A stretch of 10,273 nucleotides of DNA from NCBI GenBank assembly GCA_014729145.1, contig WJKL01000033.1:1-10273 (forward strand), read 5' to 3'. Shown in pieces: positions 1 to 7,390 of this stretch. The notes below the pieces were generated by a model. The model had not been told where the DNA came from. It saw nothing but the letters and a program-made list of their open reading frames with translations, and did no database searches. Origin of the DNA: Candidatus Woesearchaeota archaeon. GTDB lineage: Archaea; Nanobdellota; Nanobdellia; Woesearchaeales; WJKL01. Position 1 is the stretch's first letter. Each line of letters starts with the position of its first letter. The position numbers and the translations under genes are program-made.

Positions 1-245
1 CAATGTCAACAGGTCTTGCTGTAGTTTCAACTAAAGTAGGATATATCAAGGAATATATAATCCACAAGTTTAACGGAATGTTTTTTGGGAAACAGAATGA
101 TTATATATTGAGGAAGAGAATTGAACTGCTGTTGAATGATACTCATACAAGGTATTTGCTGGGAAGGCATGCGAGAAAAACAATCAAGCAAAAGTTTTCC
201 TGGGAGAATACTGTTGAAGAGATAAGAATTGCCCTATCTTCTTAG
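1..245 (+). CDS. Glycosyltransferase family 4-like, C-terminal fragment (5' end outside window)
   Basis: About 81 codons are visible and the frame is open at the left edge, so the true start lies outside the window; the ATG at position 3 is internal. The visible part begins inside the nucleotide-sugar binding signature of GT4 enzymes: AMSTGLAVVSTKVGYIKEYI matches the usual pattern of small residues, VV, then a G and an E binding the donor. It ends in the typical C-terminal helical region (LGRHARKTIKQKFSWENTVEEI). The enzyme would transfer a sugar to a lipid carrier, glycan or protein at the cytoplasmic side of the membrane; donor and acceptor cannot be inferred. Its TAG stop overlaps by 4 nt the TAA stop of the convergent glycosyltransferase. 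Family call is fairly sure, substrate unknown. Confidence 0.8.
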   Translation, partial: MSTGLAVVSTKVGYIKEYIIHKFNGMFFGKQNDYILRKRIELLLNDTHTRYLLGRHARKTIKQKFSWENTVEEIRIALSS

Positions 246-1354
246 TTTTTTTCCAAAACTTCTTCAAATATTTCTTTTAATCTTTTTTTTGTTTTATCTA
301 TATTAAATTTTTCTTTTATAATGTTTTTTGATTTTCCTCCCATTTTTATTCTTAATTCTTGGTTTTCTATGAGGATTGTCAAATATTTTTCTAATTGATC
401 AACAGCATCTTCAAAAAATCCCTTTTTATTTAGAGCTCTTTCATGTAATGAATAATCTTTAATGTTAATCAAAAATCCATTTTTATTATGCTGAACTATT
501 TCTGGCATCGCATTTATGTTTGTTGTAATAACAGGAACAGAATAGCTCATCGCTTCCAGTATAGCAAAGCCAAATGAATCATTCCTTGTCGGTAAAACAA
601 AGATATCTGTTTTTCTCAAAAAATGATGAACTAATGAATTTGGGTAGATTGGTCCAAAATAGGTGTCTTTTCGTTTTTTACATTCTTTGTAGATTTCCTG
701 CATTCTCTTTTTATTTTGGGCGTGATTTCCTGCTTCTATCCTAAACGGAACAGAAGCCATTATGAGATTTAGATTATATCTGAGATGTTTTTTCTTGATC
801 CTTTTGAAGGCCTCATAAAGAATATCCACTCCTTTTCTATAAGATGCTGAACCAGAGAAAAAAATGTTAATCTCTTTACTTTTTTTCTTATCTTCTATTT
901 TTGGTATTTTGATTGAAGGATATATAACTTCTGCATCTTTTTTTGTATTTTTTTTTCCAAATTTTGACCTTGTAATGACTTTATTTACATATTTTTCCGG
1001 ATCTTTTTTGTAATATTCATAATATTTTATAACAGGTTTATTTATAGTAAAATGGTAGGGGATTGCCCCATCTTCAAATATGATATCAATTTTAGAAAAA
1101 AAAAACTTAGTTAATATATTTTCTTTAAGATTAAACATTGGTCCAATGTATGTTATATTTTTTGCATTATTTTTAGATATCGTGTTAAATATATTGTGTT
1201 TTTTTGAATAAGCTACTAAAATTTTATTTCCTTTGAATAGAGAATAAAAAAATAATCTTATTGTCTCTCTTAACTTTGGAAAAAAATCTTTTATCTTAAA
1301 CCTAGAATAGCCCATTATCCTTATAGGTTCAAATATATATGGTTTTAGTGTCAT
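242..1354 (-). CDS. Glycosyltransferase, family 4 (GT-B fold)
   Basis: This 370-aa protein has the GT-B layout: a divergent, lysine-rich N-terminal acceptor domain, then a C-terminal donor domain starting near residue 165 (INIFFSGSASYRKGVDILYEA), where the conserved G-x-x-x-x-K-G phosphate-binding pattern is visible. Around residues 255-285 is the GT4 signature PTRNDSFGFAILEAM followed by SVPVITTNINAMPEIV. In the usual E-x7-E motif the first glutamate is an aspartate here (DSFGFAILE), a variation seen in some GT4 branches. No membrane segment or signal peptide is obvious. The ATG lies 1 nt after the SMC stop and is preceded by GAAGG at 1361-1365, so the gene is probably cotranscribed with SMC and translated by Shine-Dalgarno initiation. 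It likely acts in surface glycan or protein glycosylation; substrate unknown. Confidence 0.85.
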   Translation of the reverse strand: MTLKPYIFEPIRIMGYSRFKIKDFFPKLRETIRLFFYSLFKGNKILVAYSKKHNIFNTISKNNAKNITYIGPMFNLKENILTKFFFSKIDIIFEDGAIPYHFTINKPVIKYYEYYKKDPEKYVNKVITRSKFGKKNTKKDAEVIYPSIKIPKIEDKKKSKEINIFFSGSASYRKGVDILYEAFKRIKKKHLRYNLNLIMASVPFRIEAGNHAQNKKRMQEIYKECKKRKDTYFGPIYPNSLVHHFLRKTDIFVLPTRNDSFGFAILEAMSYSVPVITTNINAMPEIVQHNKNGFLINIKDYSLHERALNKKGFFEDAVDQLEKYLTILIENQELRIKMGGKSKNIIKEKFNIDKTKKRLKEIFEEVLEKN

Positions 1355-1355
1355 T

Positions 1356-4300
1356 CTAAACCTTCAGACTAGTCACATTAGTGATTCCATGCTCATTCAT
1401 GCTTACACCATAGAGATTGTCTGCTTCTGAGATCATAGCATCATTGTGGGATATTATAAGATATTGGGCTTTTTTAACATAATCTCTTATGAGTTTTGAC
1501 AGTTTTTCAGAGTTGTGCTTGTCTAAAGCAGCATCTACTTCATCAAGAACATAGAAAGAATGGGGCTCATGCTCCTGGATAGCAAATATGAAAGCTAGAG
1601 CAGTCAATGTTTTTTCCCCTCCTGACAGGCTTCTGATATCTAATGTTTTCTTTCCGGTTATCTTAACTTTTATATCAAGCCCGCCTTCAAAAGGGTTTTC
1701 TGTATTTTCCAAAACCAGACTTGCTTCACGGTCTTTTGCAGTGATTGCAGAGAATATCTTTTTGAAGTTTTCCTCCAGTACATTGAATGTTTTCATAAAA
1801 AGATCTTTTTTCTTTCCTTCTATTTCATCCATCATCTCAATTACATCCTGCTTTTCAAGGCTTAATTTTTCTTTTTTATTAAGAAGAGACTGGTATTCTT
1901 TTTCTATCTCTTCATAGACTTCCAAAGAGCGCATATTTACATTGCCAATTTCTGAAACTATCTTTTCAAATTTGTCAATCTCCTGCTTAAGCTGTTCTTC
2001 TGGCTTTTCTTTATTTATCTTAACCCCTTCATACTGCTTGAAATCTTCCTGAAGACCTGAAAGTTTTGCTTTTATTTCAGCATTCTTTAAGCTGATATTG
2101 TTCATCTCAATCTCAACATCTTTGCTTTTTTCTCTAATCTCCTCAATCTTGCTTTCCTGCTCCTGGATCCCATCATTCAGTTTATCTCTTTGATTAAAAA
2201 GCTGCTTGAATTTAAGATAGAATTCCTGTGATCTTTTTTCCTGCTCTTTTAAGGTAGCGGTTTCCTGTTCATTTTTTTCTACCAGTTTTTCTATCTCCTG
2301 GTTGAAATTTTCAGAGTCTTTTGACTGCTGAGACAGGATAGACCTTATCTTTTCTTTTTCAGGCTTTTTCATGTCATTTATCTGGGTGTTGATGCTTCTT
2401 ATATCTGCTTCATAGTTCATAACCTGTTCTTTTAATTCAGTAATTTTGTCTTTATATGCATTTAGTTCAGCAGCAATCTCGGAATCCCTTATATCAGATA
2501 TTCTTGACCTTAACTGTTGTTTTTTTGTCTTTATCTCTGTCAGAGATTTGATCTTTTCATTTATCTTTAATTCAATATCATTAAGCTCTTTATCTTTCTG
2601 TTCTATTTTTTCCTGCAGTTCTTTTTTAAGATTTTTATCTGAATCAATATCTCCTGATTCAAGGTGGAGGCTTTTTTCCTGTTTTATTATGTCTCCTTCA
2701 AGATTTGCTTTTCTCTCTCTCAGTTTTGATATCATCTCCTCGTTTTCAGATCTTCTATTTTCTAGAGTTGAAATAGTGTCTTTTAATTTGGAGATAAGCT
2801 CTTCGTATTCTTTTATATCTCTGTTAAGTTCTTTTTGATTAAAGCTGTATCTTTTTTTCTGGCGGAAGCCCCCCTGCATTGCCCCTGAAGTTTCTGCCAG
2901 ATCACCATCTAATGTTACCATCCTTGTTTTTCCAATTCCTATTTTTCTGGCAGTGTCTATATCTCCAACAACTAATGTGTGCCCAAAGACATAAGAGAAA
3001 ATCTTTTTGAACTTGTCTTCAAATGAAACAAGATTTACTGCAAAGTCATGGACATTTTCCTTTTCTTTTAATTTTTTGACTTCTGGGAATATTTTTCTTG
3101 ATTTTATCTTGTTTAAAGGAAGGAAAGTGGCTGTTCCAAGTTTTTTTTCTTTGAGAAATTTTATGCATTTTGCTGCAGTCTTGTCATCTTCTACAACAAT
3201 GCTTTTTAATCTTGGTCCTGCAGCAACCTCAAGAGCAAGAGAATATCTTTTTTCAACATCACCTAACTCAGCTACTGTTCCGTATATGCCTTTTATGCTG
3301 TTTTTTTGCTCCAGAATTTTTTTAACTGCTATATCTCCCAGAACACTTTCTCTTATAGCTGCTTCTTTTGCCTGAAGCTTGGCAAATTCTTCGTGTGCGT
3401 TTGAAAGCTTTTGTTTTTTAGATGATATCTGCTGGGACAGGCTTGAATCTTCATTTAATCTTTTGTTCAATTCCAATACTGAATCCTTGAATTCCTGTTT
3501 TTTGTTCTTTAAACTATCTATCTGATCTTTATTCTCTTTTTCTATCTGCAGGACTTTGTTTATCTTTTCATCTATAGAGTTTAGCTGGAATTCAAGGCTG
3601 TCTTTTTTTCTTAACATGTCCTGCTGCTGCGCTCTTAGCTGTTCAAGAGACTGCTGCTGGTTTTCTATCTTTTTTTCTGCTTCTTCAATCTGCGACTCTA
3701 TCTCAGATACATTTTCCAGTTCATTGTCCTGCTTGAACCTATTGATCTTATCATTGATCTCTTCTAATTCCTTAGTTACAGATGATTTTTTCTTTTCAAG
3801 CTCCTGTTTTTCAGAATTAAGATGTTCTATCTCAGTGTCAATGCTTTGCAGGTCTTTTTTAAGGGTCTTTTTCCTAAGTTCTATCTTGTCTATCTCCCCT
3901 CTTAATGTCTCGATCCTTGTCTTGTTTGTAGCGATGCTGACTTTTAACTCTTCTGTCTCTTTTTGCAGCTTTACCTGGCCTTTTTCCCCTTTTTCTTCAA
4001 TTTCTTTGTTAAGTTCAGAGATCTTTTGTTTTTTCTCTTCAATCTGTCTTTTGAATTCATTAATCCTTTTGTTTAATTCATCTAATATGCTTTGGTGTTT
4101 GCTTATCTTTTCATCAAGTTTTGATTTCCTTTCTTCTGTTTTTTTTATCTGTCTGAATATAAGCGAAGCTTTGTTTTCCTTTACTTTTGATTCAAGCTCC
4201 TTGAATTTTAAGGCCTGGTCACGGTCTTTTTTTAATTCTTTTAGATAACGTTTTCTTTCAGCAAGGATAACCCCTGCTTCTTTTAGTTTTTCATCAACCT

Positions 4301-4850
4301 TTTCCAGCTCTCTTATGGCTTTTTGCTTTTTTTCTTCATAGACAGATATTCCAGAAATATCTTCAATAAGGATCCTTCTGTCTTCAGGACGCATCTCAGT
4401 GAATCTTACTATGTCTCCCTGAAGAACTATGTTGTATCCTTCAGGATCTATCTTTGCAACAGACATCAAGTCAAGTATCTGCTGTCTTGTTCTTTTTTTG
4501 TCATTGATCTTATAGACGCTCTGTCCTGACTGTTTGATCATCCTGGTTATCTTTACATATGGATCTTCAGTAGGGAATGTTTTGCTTTCATTGTCAAAGA
4601 AAATAGAGACTTCAGCCTGTTTCATGGCTTTTTTTGTCTTTCCTCCGTTATAGATAAGGTTTGAGGCTTTGTGGACTCTCATTGATTTTGCAGAAAGTCT
4701 TCCAAGAACAAAGCAGAGAGCATCTAATATGTTTGATTTTCCAGAGCCGTTTGGCCCTAAGACACAGTTGAAGTCATCTCCAAAGACCAATTCTGTTCTT
4801 CTTGCAAAGCTTTTAAAGCCATGCATAATCAATTTGTTAATCTTAGTCAT
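1356..4850 (-). CDS. smc: Chromosome segregation ATPase SMC
   Basis: The product is 1164 aa, the usual length of prokaryotic SMC. Domains in order: N-terminal ATPase half with Walker A GPNGSGKS (residues 32-39) and the Q-loop region (YNIVLQGDI, about residue 143); a long Glu/Lys/Gln-rich coiled coil; a hinge at roughly residues 515-660, from GIYGTVAEL to GDLAETSGAMQGG; the returning coiled coil; then the C-terminal ATPase half with the ABC signature LSGGEKTLTALAF (from about 1075), Walker B FYVLDEVDAALD (about 1099-1110) and the H-switch ISHND. All catalytic elements are present and the frame is uninterrupted. SMC dimers compact and segregate the chromosome, normally with the kleisin ScpA; no scpA or scpB lies next to it here. 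A TATA box centred about 29 nt before the ATG and the absence of a Shine-Dalgarno site suggest a leaderless or nearly leaderless mRNA. Confidence 0.97.
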   Translation of the reverse strand: MTKINKLIMHGFKSFARRTELVFGDDFNCVLGPNGSGKSNILDALCFVLGRLSAKSMRVHKASNLIYNGGKTKKAMKQAEVSIFFDNESKTFPTEDPYVKITRMIKQSGQSVYKINDKKRTRQQILDLMSVAKIDPEGYNIVLQGDIVRFTEMRPEDRRILIEDISGISVYEEKKQKAIRELEKVDEKLKEAGVILAERKRYLKELKKDRDQALKFKELESKVKENKASLIFRQIKKTEERKSKLDEKISKHQSILDELNKRINEFKRQIEEKKQKISELNKEIEEKGEKGQVKLQKETEELKVSIATNKTRIETLRGEIDKIELRKKTLKKDLQSIDTEIEHLNSEKQELEKKKSSVTKELEEINDKINRFKQDNELENVSEIESQIEEAEKKIENQQQSLEQLRAQQQDMLRKKDSLEFQLNSIDEKINKVLQIEKENKDQIDSLKNKKQEFKDSVLELNKRLNEDSSLSQQISSKKQKLSNAHEEFAKLQAKEAAIRESVLGDIAVKKILEQKNSIKGIYGTVAELGDVEKRYSLALEVAAGPRLKSIVVEDDKTAAKCIKFLKEKKLGTATFLPLNKIKSRKIFPEVKKLKEKENVHDFAVNLVSFEDKFKKIFSYVFGHTLVVGDIDTARKIGIGKTRMVTLDGDLAETSGAMQGGFRQKKRYSFNQKELNRDIKEYEELISKLKDTISTLENRRSENEEMISKLRERKANLEGDIIKQEKSLHLESGDIDSDKNLKKELQEKIEQKDKELNDIELKINEKIKSLTEIKTKKQQLRSRISDIRDSEIAAELNAYKDKITELKEQVMNYEADIRSINTQINDMKKPEKEKIRSILSQQSKDSENFNQEIEKLVEKNEQETATLKEQEKRSQEFYLKFKQLFNQRDKLNDGIQEQESKIEEIREKSKDVEIEMNNISLKNAEIKAKLSGLQEDFKQYEGVKINKEKPEEQLKQEIDKFEKIVSEIGNVNMRSLEVYEEIEKEYQSLLNKKEKLSLEKQDVIEMMDEIEGKKKDLFMKTFNVLEENFKKIFSAITAKDREASLVLENTENPFEGGLDIKVKITGKKTLDIRSLSGGEKTLTALAFIFAIQEHEPHSFYVLDEVDAALDKHNSEKLSKLIRDYVKKAQYLIISHNDAMISEADNLYGVSMNEHGITNVTSLKV
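1361..1365 (-). promoter_or_regulatory. Shine-Dalgarno site of the glycosyltransferase gene
   Basis: GAAGG on the minus strand lies 6 nt before the ATG at 1354. It falls inside the last codons of the SMC gene, which fits translation as the second gene of an SMC-glycosyltransferase mRNA. Confidence 0.5.
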
Positions 4851-4875
4851 CTGTTATTGAAATTAGTTGGTTTTA

Positions 4876-4883
4876 TTTATAAA
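4876..4883 (-). promoter_or_regulatory. TATA box of smc
   Basis: TTTATAAA on the minus strand, centred about 29 nt before the smc ATG at 4850. The archaeal transcription start is usually about 25-27 nt from the box centre, so the mRNA would begin only a few nucleotides before the start codon. Confidence 0.6.
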
Positions 4884-4898
4884 TTTTGTTCTTGATAG

Positions 4899-5546
4899 TT
4901 AAATATTTTTGAATAAGTTTTTATTTTCTTTAAAAATTAAATACATCAATGTTTCTTCATCATGATTGCATTCAGAACCCGCACATTTCTCTAATTTATT
5001 TTTATATAAAGATATAATATTAAGAAATATGTCTTTGCTGCCTTTGATGAATCCTGCACTCGTAGTTATATTTTCATCTTTAAATCTTTTATTGGAATCA
5101 TAAAGGTAAATGTGCTTTTCATCATATTCCTGATTCATAAAATCCCAATTTTTTCTTTTACCATTCATTTTAGAGATAGACGCATCTGCCCAAGCAAAAT
5201 ATTTATTTTGAAAATAATCTTTTTTAATTGAATCTTCAACTAAAAATAATTTGCTTGTCCAGATGGCTAGAATATCTCTGAATGAATCTTTTCTTGATCC
5301 AATATATTTTTCTGCAATATAATAAGTAGGAAGATCTTCTACCATGATCTTATTTGCATTAAATTTATTTGTCTTTTTGTTTTGAATAATAAAATCTAAT
5401 ATATTATCATCTTGATAGAAAAAATCTATGCAATTGTCTCCAATCATATCTAATGTTTTTGGTATCAGAGAAAGATAGTGATCGATACTGTTTTTCTTAT
5501 TATCTCTTATATTCCAATATCCTATACAATAAGTAGTGTTATCCAT
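4899..5546 (-). CDS. HtrL/YibB-like protein (putative glycosyltransferase-like)
   Basis: This 215-aa protein resembles the HtrL/YibB family, whose members occur in polysaccharide gene clusters and are thought to be related to GT-A glycosyltransferases. The match rests on pattern: an N-terminal strand with a following Arg (YCIGYWNIRDNKK), a conserved Y-L segment (HYLSLIPKTLD), a middle W-x-D-A motif (FAWADAS, about residue 118) as in the family's WIDAG, then SAGFIKGSKDIFLNI and a late D-E-E (NHDEETLMYLIFKE) where the family has an acidic D-E-Q before a closing LF. No signal peptide or membrane helix is seen. It starts leaderless from its own TATA box, and its promoter overlaps the 3' end of rnhB. 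With glycosyltransferases on both flanks of the window, a role in surface glycan synthesis is plausible but not shown. Confidence 0.55.
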   Translation of the reverse strand: MDNTTYCIGYWNIRDNKKNSIDHYLSLIPKTLDMIGDNCIDFFYQDDNILDFIIQNKKTNKFNANKIMVEDLPTYYIAEKYIGSRKDSFRDILAIWTSKLFLVEDSIKKDYFQNKYFAWADASISKMNGKRKNWDFMNQEYDEKHIYLYDSNKRFKDENITTSAGFIKGSKDIFLNIISLYKNKLEKCAGSECNHDEETLMYLIFKENKNLFKNI

Positions 5547-5567
5547 ATAGAATTAAGAGGAACTTAA

Positions 5568-5575
5568 TTTATAAA
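5568..5575 (-). promoter_or_regulatory. TATA box of the HtrL/YibB-like gene
   Basis: TTTATAAA on the minus strand, centred 25-26 nt before the ATG at 5546, predicting transcription that starts at or next to the start codon. It lies in the short gap after the rnhB stop codon. Confidence 0.65.
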
Positions 5576-5580
5576 CCTTC

Positions 5581-6266
5581 TTAAAACTCTTCTAAACTTT
5601 TCTGCTTCTGACTTTGAAGAACGTTTTTATAAGATATCCAGGTTTTTCTAAATATAGAAGGGTATTTATCCCAATTTTCATTGAGGAATTTGACTGTTCT
5701 TGGATCTGACGGATAGCCAGAGCCGAATTCAATACCTATCTTTTCCTTTATCTTTTTAATCTCATTATCTCTTGTGACTTTTGCTAGTATAGAGGCTGCT
5801 GCTACTATTATATATCTGAAGTCTGCTTTGTGTTCAGCTATTACTTCTTTGTTTTTGTCTTTAAGATGTTTTTTAAGATAATCTTCATATGCTTTGATGT
5901 TGTTGCTTGGACAGTCTAAAATAGTCTTGTCTGGATCTAAAGAATTTATTATCTCAGCCATCTTTTGTGCTTCTAATTTATTGAGGTTAAGATGGTCTGT
6001 CTGAAGATATCCATCAACTTCTTTAGGAGAAATCACTATTATCTTATGGTCTTTTGCTGTGTTTTTTATCTTTTCAAACAAGAATTCTCTTTTTTTTGGA
6101 GTCAGCAACTTAGAATCTTTTACTCCAAGAGCTTTTAATCTAGGAATCTTGTCTTCTTCAATCATTACACCGCAGACAACCATGGGACCTATTACTGGGC
6201 CTATTGGCGAATTCAGCAAAAGCTGAATTCTCTACCAGCCTCTTCGATCCCACATATCAATACCAT
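5581..6266 (-). CDS. rnhB: Ribonuclease HII, frame interrupted by a predicted 29-nt BHB intron
   Basis: RNase HII cuts the RNA strand of RNA-DNA hybrids and removes ribonucleotides from DNA. The predicted coding sequence joins 6266-6232 with 6202-5581 (35 + 622 nt), giving 218 aa, normal for archaeal RNase HII. The protein starts MVLICGIEEAGRGPVIGPM, continues with a catalytic Asp in ILDCPS (about residue 108) and the block HKADFRYIIVAAASILAKV (Asp about 139), and has the archaeal GSGYPSDP motif. The usual first catalytic Asp of GIDEAGRG is Glu here (residue 8). Without splicing the 5' part ends at a TGA (6215-6213) after 17 codons, and the downstream frame has only a TTG start at 6219, which would lack the first motif. 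The start ATG at 6266 has a good AAGGTGG site 7 nt upstream and overlaps the endonuclease gene by 10 nt. Alternative: a recent pseudogene. Confidence 0.85.
6203..6231 (-). other. Predicted archaeal BHB intron (29 nt) within rnhB mRNA
   Basis: On the minus strand the 9-nt arm GAATTCAGC (6230-6222), a TTTT loop and the arm GCTGAATTC (6217-6209) form a perfect 9-bp inner helix. The 5' side continues outward with a 3-nt bulge AGA (6233-6231) and TGGT (6237-6234). The 3' side continues directly with GCCA (6208-6205), which pairs with TGGT (one G-U) as the 4-bp central helix, then a 3-nt bulge ATA (6204-6202). Outside, GGC (6240-6238) can pair with GCC (6200-6198), and GGGATC (6251-6246) with GGTCCC (6189-6184). 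Cutting after the second base of each bulge removes 29 nt and joins GGT-AG with A-GGC, restoring the codons for AGRGPVIGP. Inferred, not experimentally shown. Confidence 0.8.
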
Positions 6267-6273
6267 AATGCAA

Positions 6274-6280
6274 CCACCTT
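6274..6280 (-). promoter_or_regulatory. Shine-Dalgarno site deciding the rnhB start
   Basis: AAGGTGG on the minus strand ends 7 nt before the ATG at 6266. It lies inside the last codons of the endonuclease gene and supports 6266 as the real rnhB start, rather than the downstream TTG at 6219. Confidence 0.75.
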
Positions 6281-7044
6281 TTTATTCACATTTAATTTCC
6301 TCCATGTTTTATCTTTATTCCTTTGAATCAATTCTAATTTTTCAAGTTCTTTTAATCTTCTAAAAGAAGATTTCCAATTAACATTAAAATGTCTTGAAAT
6401 TTCTTTAGTTGTTTTGTTTGCATGCTTTAAAAAGTTGATGTAATTCTGTTTAAGTTTAGATATTATAATAATGTTTTGGTCTTTTCTAATCCAATAATCT
6501 TTACTTCTAACCCTAAACTTGTTTATTTTCTTTTCTTTTTTAAGCAACATCAGTACATCATAGATTCTTGCTTGAGATCTATTAAATTTCAAACTTAATT
6601 TATAAGAAGTATTGGGCTTTATTAATTGGTTTAATATTACTGATTTTAGATAATTATGCCTGTAGTGTTCTTCTTTAAAACTATTATATACTTTCCAAAA
6701 TTTTATTTTTCTTAAAGGGTGCAAATTTGCTATTTTAATCTTGGCACATTTGTCCCAATTTTCTTTATGAGTAATAACATAGCTTCGTTCTCCAGGATAA
6801 TATTTATGACTAATTTTAAAATAATCTAATATTGTTTCAATTAATTTCATTGGTCTACTTTGGGCAATTCTTAAAGTTCTATTAGAATGTGGACCAGTTT
6901 TAATATTTCCTTCTCCAGCGAAAAATCCCCTTAGAAAATTAGAATAATCTTTATGATTATTTGTAACTTCTTTGACGATTGACTTCCATTTTCTATTTAA
7001 TTCTACAGAAGCAAGTCTCCAGATGAAATATGGTTTGGTAGCTT

Positions 7045-7060
7045 GTTTATCTGTTTATCT
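7045..7060 (-). repeat. Tandem 8-nt repeat at the endonuclease frameshift
   Basis: AGATAAAC occurs twice in direct tandem on the minus strand (7060-7053 and 7052-7045). The reading frame of the endonuclease changes exactly here. Loss of one repeat-like unit by slippage, 8 nt, would give the observed shift. Confidence 0.7.
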
Positions 7061-7302
7061 TGCAATTTTTAATGGGTATATGAATTATTTTTTCATTTGG
7101 CGTATAAATATAAATTCTTACATTAAATTGATAATCTTTGAATAATTCTCTAACATTTTTATCAAAGAATTTTATTAAACTAAACTCATTATTTGAGAAA
7201 TTGATTTCGTTATTACACTTTTTATCTCCTTCTGCTAACCATAATCCTGCACATTCTACGATTTCTTTTGTTATTTGCATATAGATTAAGAAGAGAATAT
7301 CG

Positions 7303-7310
7303 TTTATAAG
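7303..7310 (-). promoter_or_regulatory. TATA box of the homing endonuclease gene
   Basis: CTTATAAA on the minus strand, centred about 26 nt before the ATG at 7280, predicting a leaderless mRNA. Because rnhB overlaps the endonuclease gene and shows no clear box of its own, this promoter probably also drives rnhB. Confidence 0.55.
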
Positions 7311-7359
7311 TGCTACAGGTATATGTCCAGTGACTAGTGCAGCTAATAAAATGACAAAT

Positions 7360-7368
7360 TTTAAATAT
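7360..7368 (+). promoter_or_regulatory. TATA box of the four-gene plus-strand operon
   Basis: TTTAAATAT, centred about 27 nt before the ATG at 7391. It predicts a leaderless first gene, while two of the later genes of the operon carry GGAGG sites. It is divergent from the endonuclease promoter about 55 nt away. Confidence 0.6.
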
Positions 7369-7390
7369 CAATTCAATAATATAAATTCTT

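Larger units (their letters stand above)
6257..7280 (-). pseudogene. LAGLIDADG homing endonuclease with C-terminal winged helix, frameshifted
   Basis: Two frames join into one two-motif LAGLIDADG endonuclease of about 340 aa. Frame one (7280 to the TAA at 7049-7047) holds motif 1, AGLWLAEGD (residues 11-19). The other frame is open from about 7054 to the TGA at 6259-6257. It holds QATKPYFIWRLASVEL, then motif 2 FLRGFFAGEGN (6942-6908), about 100 residues after motif 1 as expected. The metal-binding acidic residues are Glu in both motifs. The C-terminal third has a helix-turn-helix (TTKEISRHFNVNWKSSFRRL) that likely binds DNA. The shift needs one base skipped (net loss of 2 mod 3) and coincides with a tandem 8-nt repeat at 7045-7060. 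Such enzymes cut a long specific site to spread their own gene or a partner intron. A TATA box fits a leaderless start at 7280. The 3' end overlaps the rnhB start by 10 nt. A sequencing error or recoding would make it intact. Confidence 0.8.

Noticed and set aside
3556..4248. 230-aa Ser/Phe/Leu-rich plus-strand frame inside smc, and similar antisense frames at 1588, 2446 and 3007.
   Set aside because: These are antisense shadows of the SMC coiled coil and hinge; their composition mirrors Lys/Glu-rich codons and they lack promoters or ribosome sites.
6209..6230. The rnhB palindrome is flanked by two EcoRI sites (GAATTC) and could be a cloning linker or a transcription terminator.
   Set aside because: A linker would not explain the adjacent GCCA/TGGT pairing, the two 3-nt bulges or the exact frame restoration outside the palindrome. 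The TTTT lies in the loop rather than after the hairpin, so it is not a terminator.
6203..6233. Translational bypassing of the rnhB hairpin, as in T4 gene 60.
   Set aside because: There is no matching take-off and landing codon pair: the take-off would be AGA, while the codon before the landing point is ATA. The BHB geometry explains the site better.
7040..7070. A BHB intron as the cause of the endonuclease frameshift.
   Set aside because: No hairpin or paired bulges are visible around the shift, and the distance between the two LAGLIDADG motifs is already normal without removing anything.
6257..7280. The LAGLIDADG protein as an intein or as the open reading frame of a larger intron.
   Set aside because: No intein splicing motifs are visible. 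The protein ends ALWY with its own stop, not HN plus Cys/Ser/Thr. It has its own TATA box and start, and the upstream sequence does not continue a host protein.
7281..7370. Hydrophobic minus-strand reading upstream of the endonuclease ATG (LAALVTGHIPVALINDILFL).
   Set aside because: It has no start or ribosome site, runs through two divergent promoters, and its hydrophobicity follows from T-rich DNA; the TATA box supports the start at 7280.
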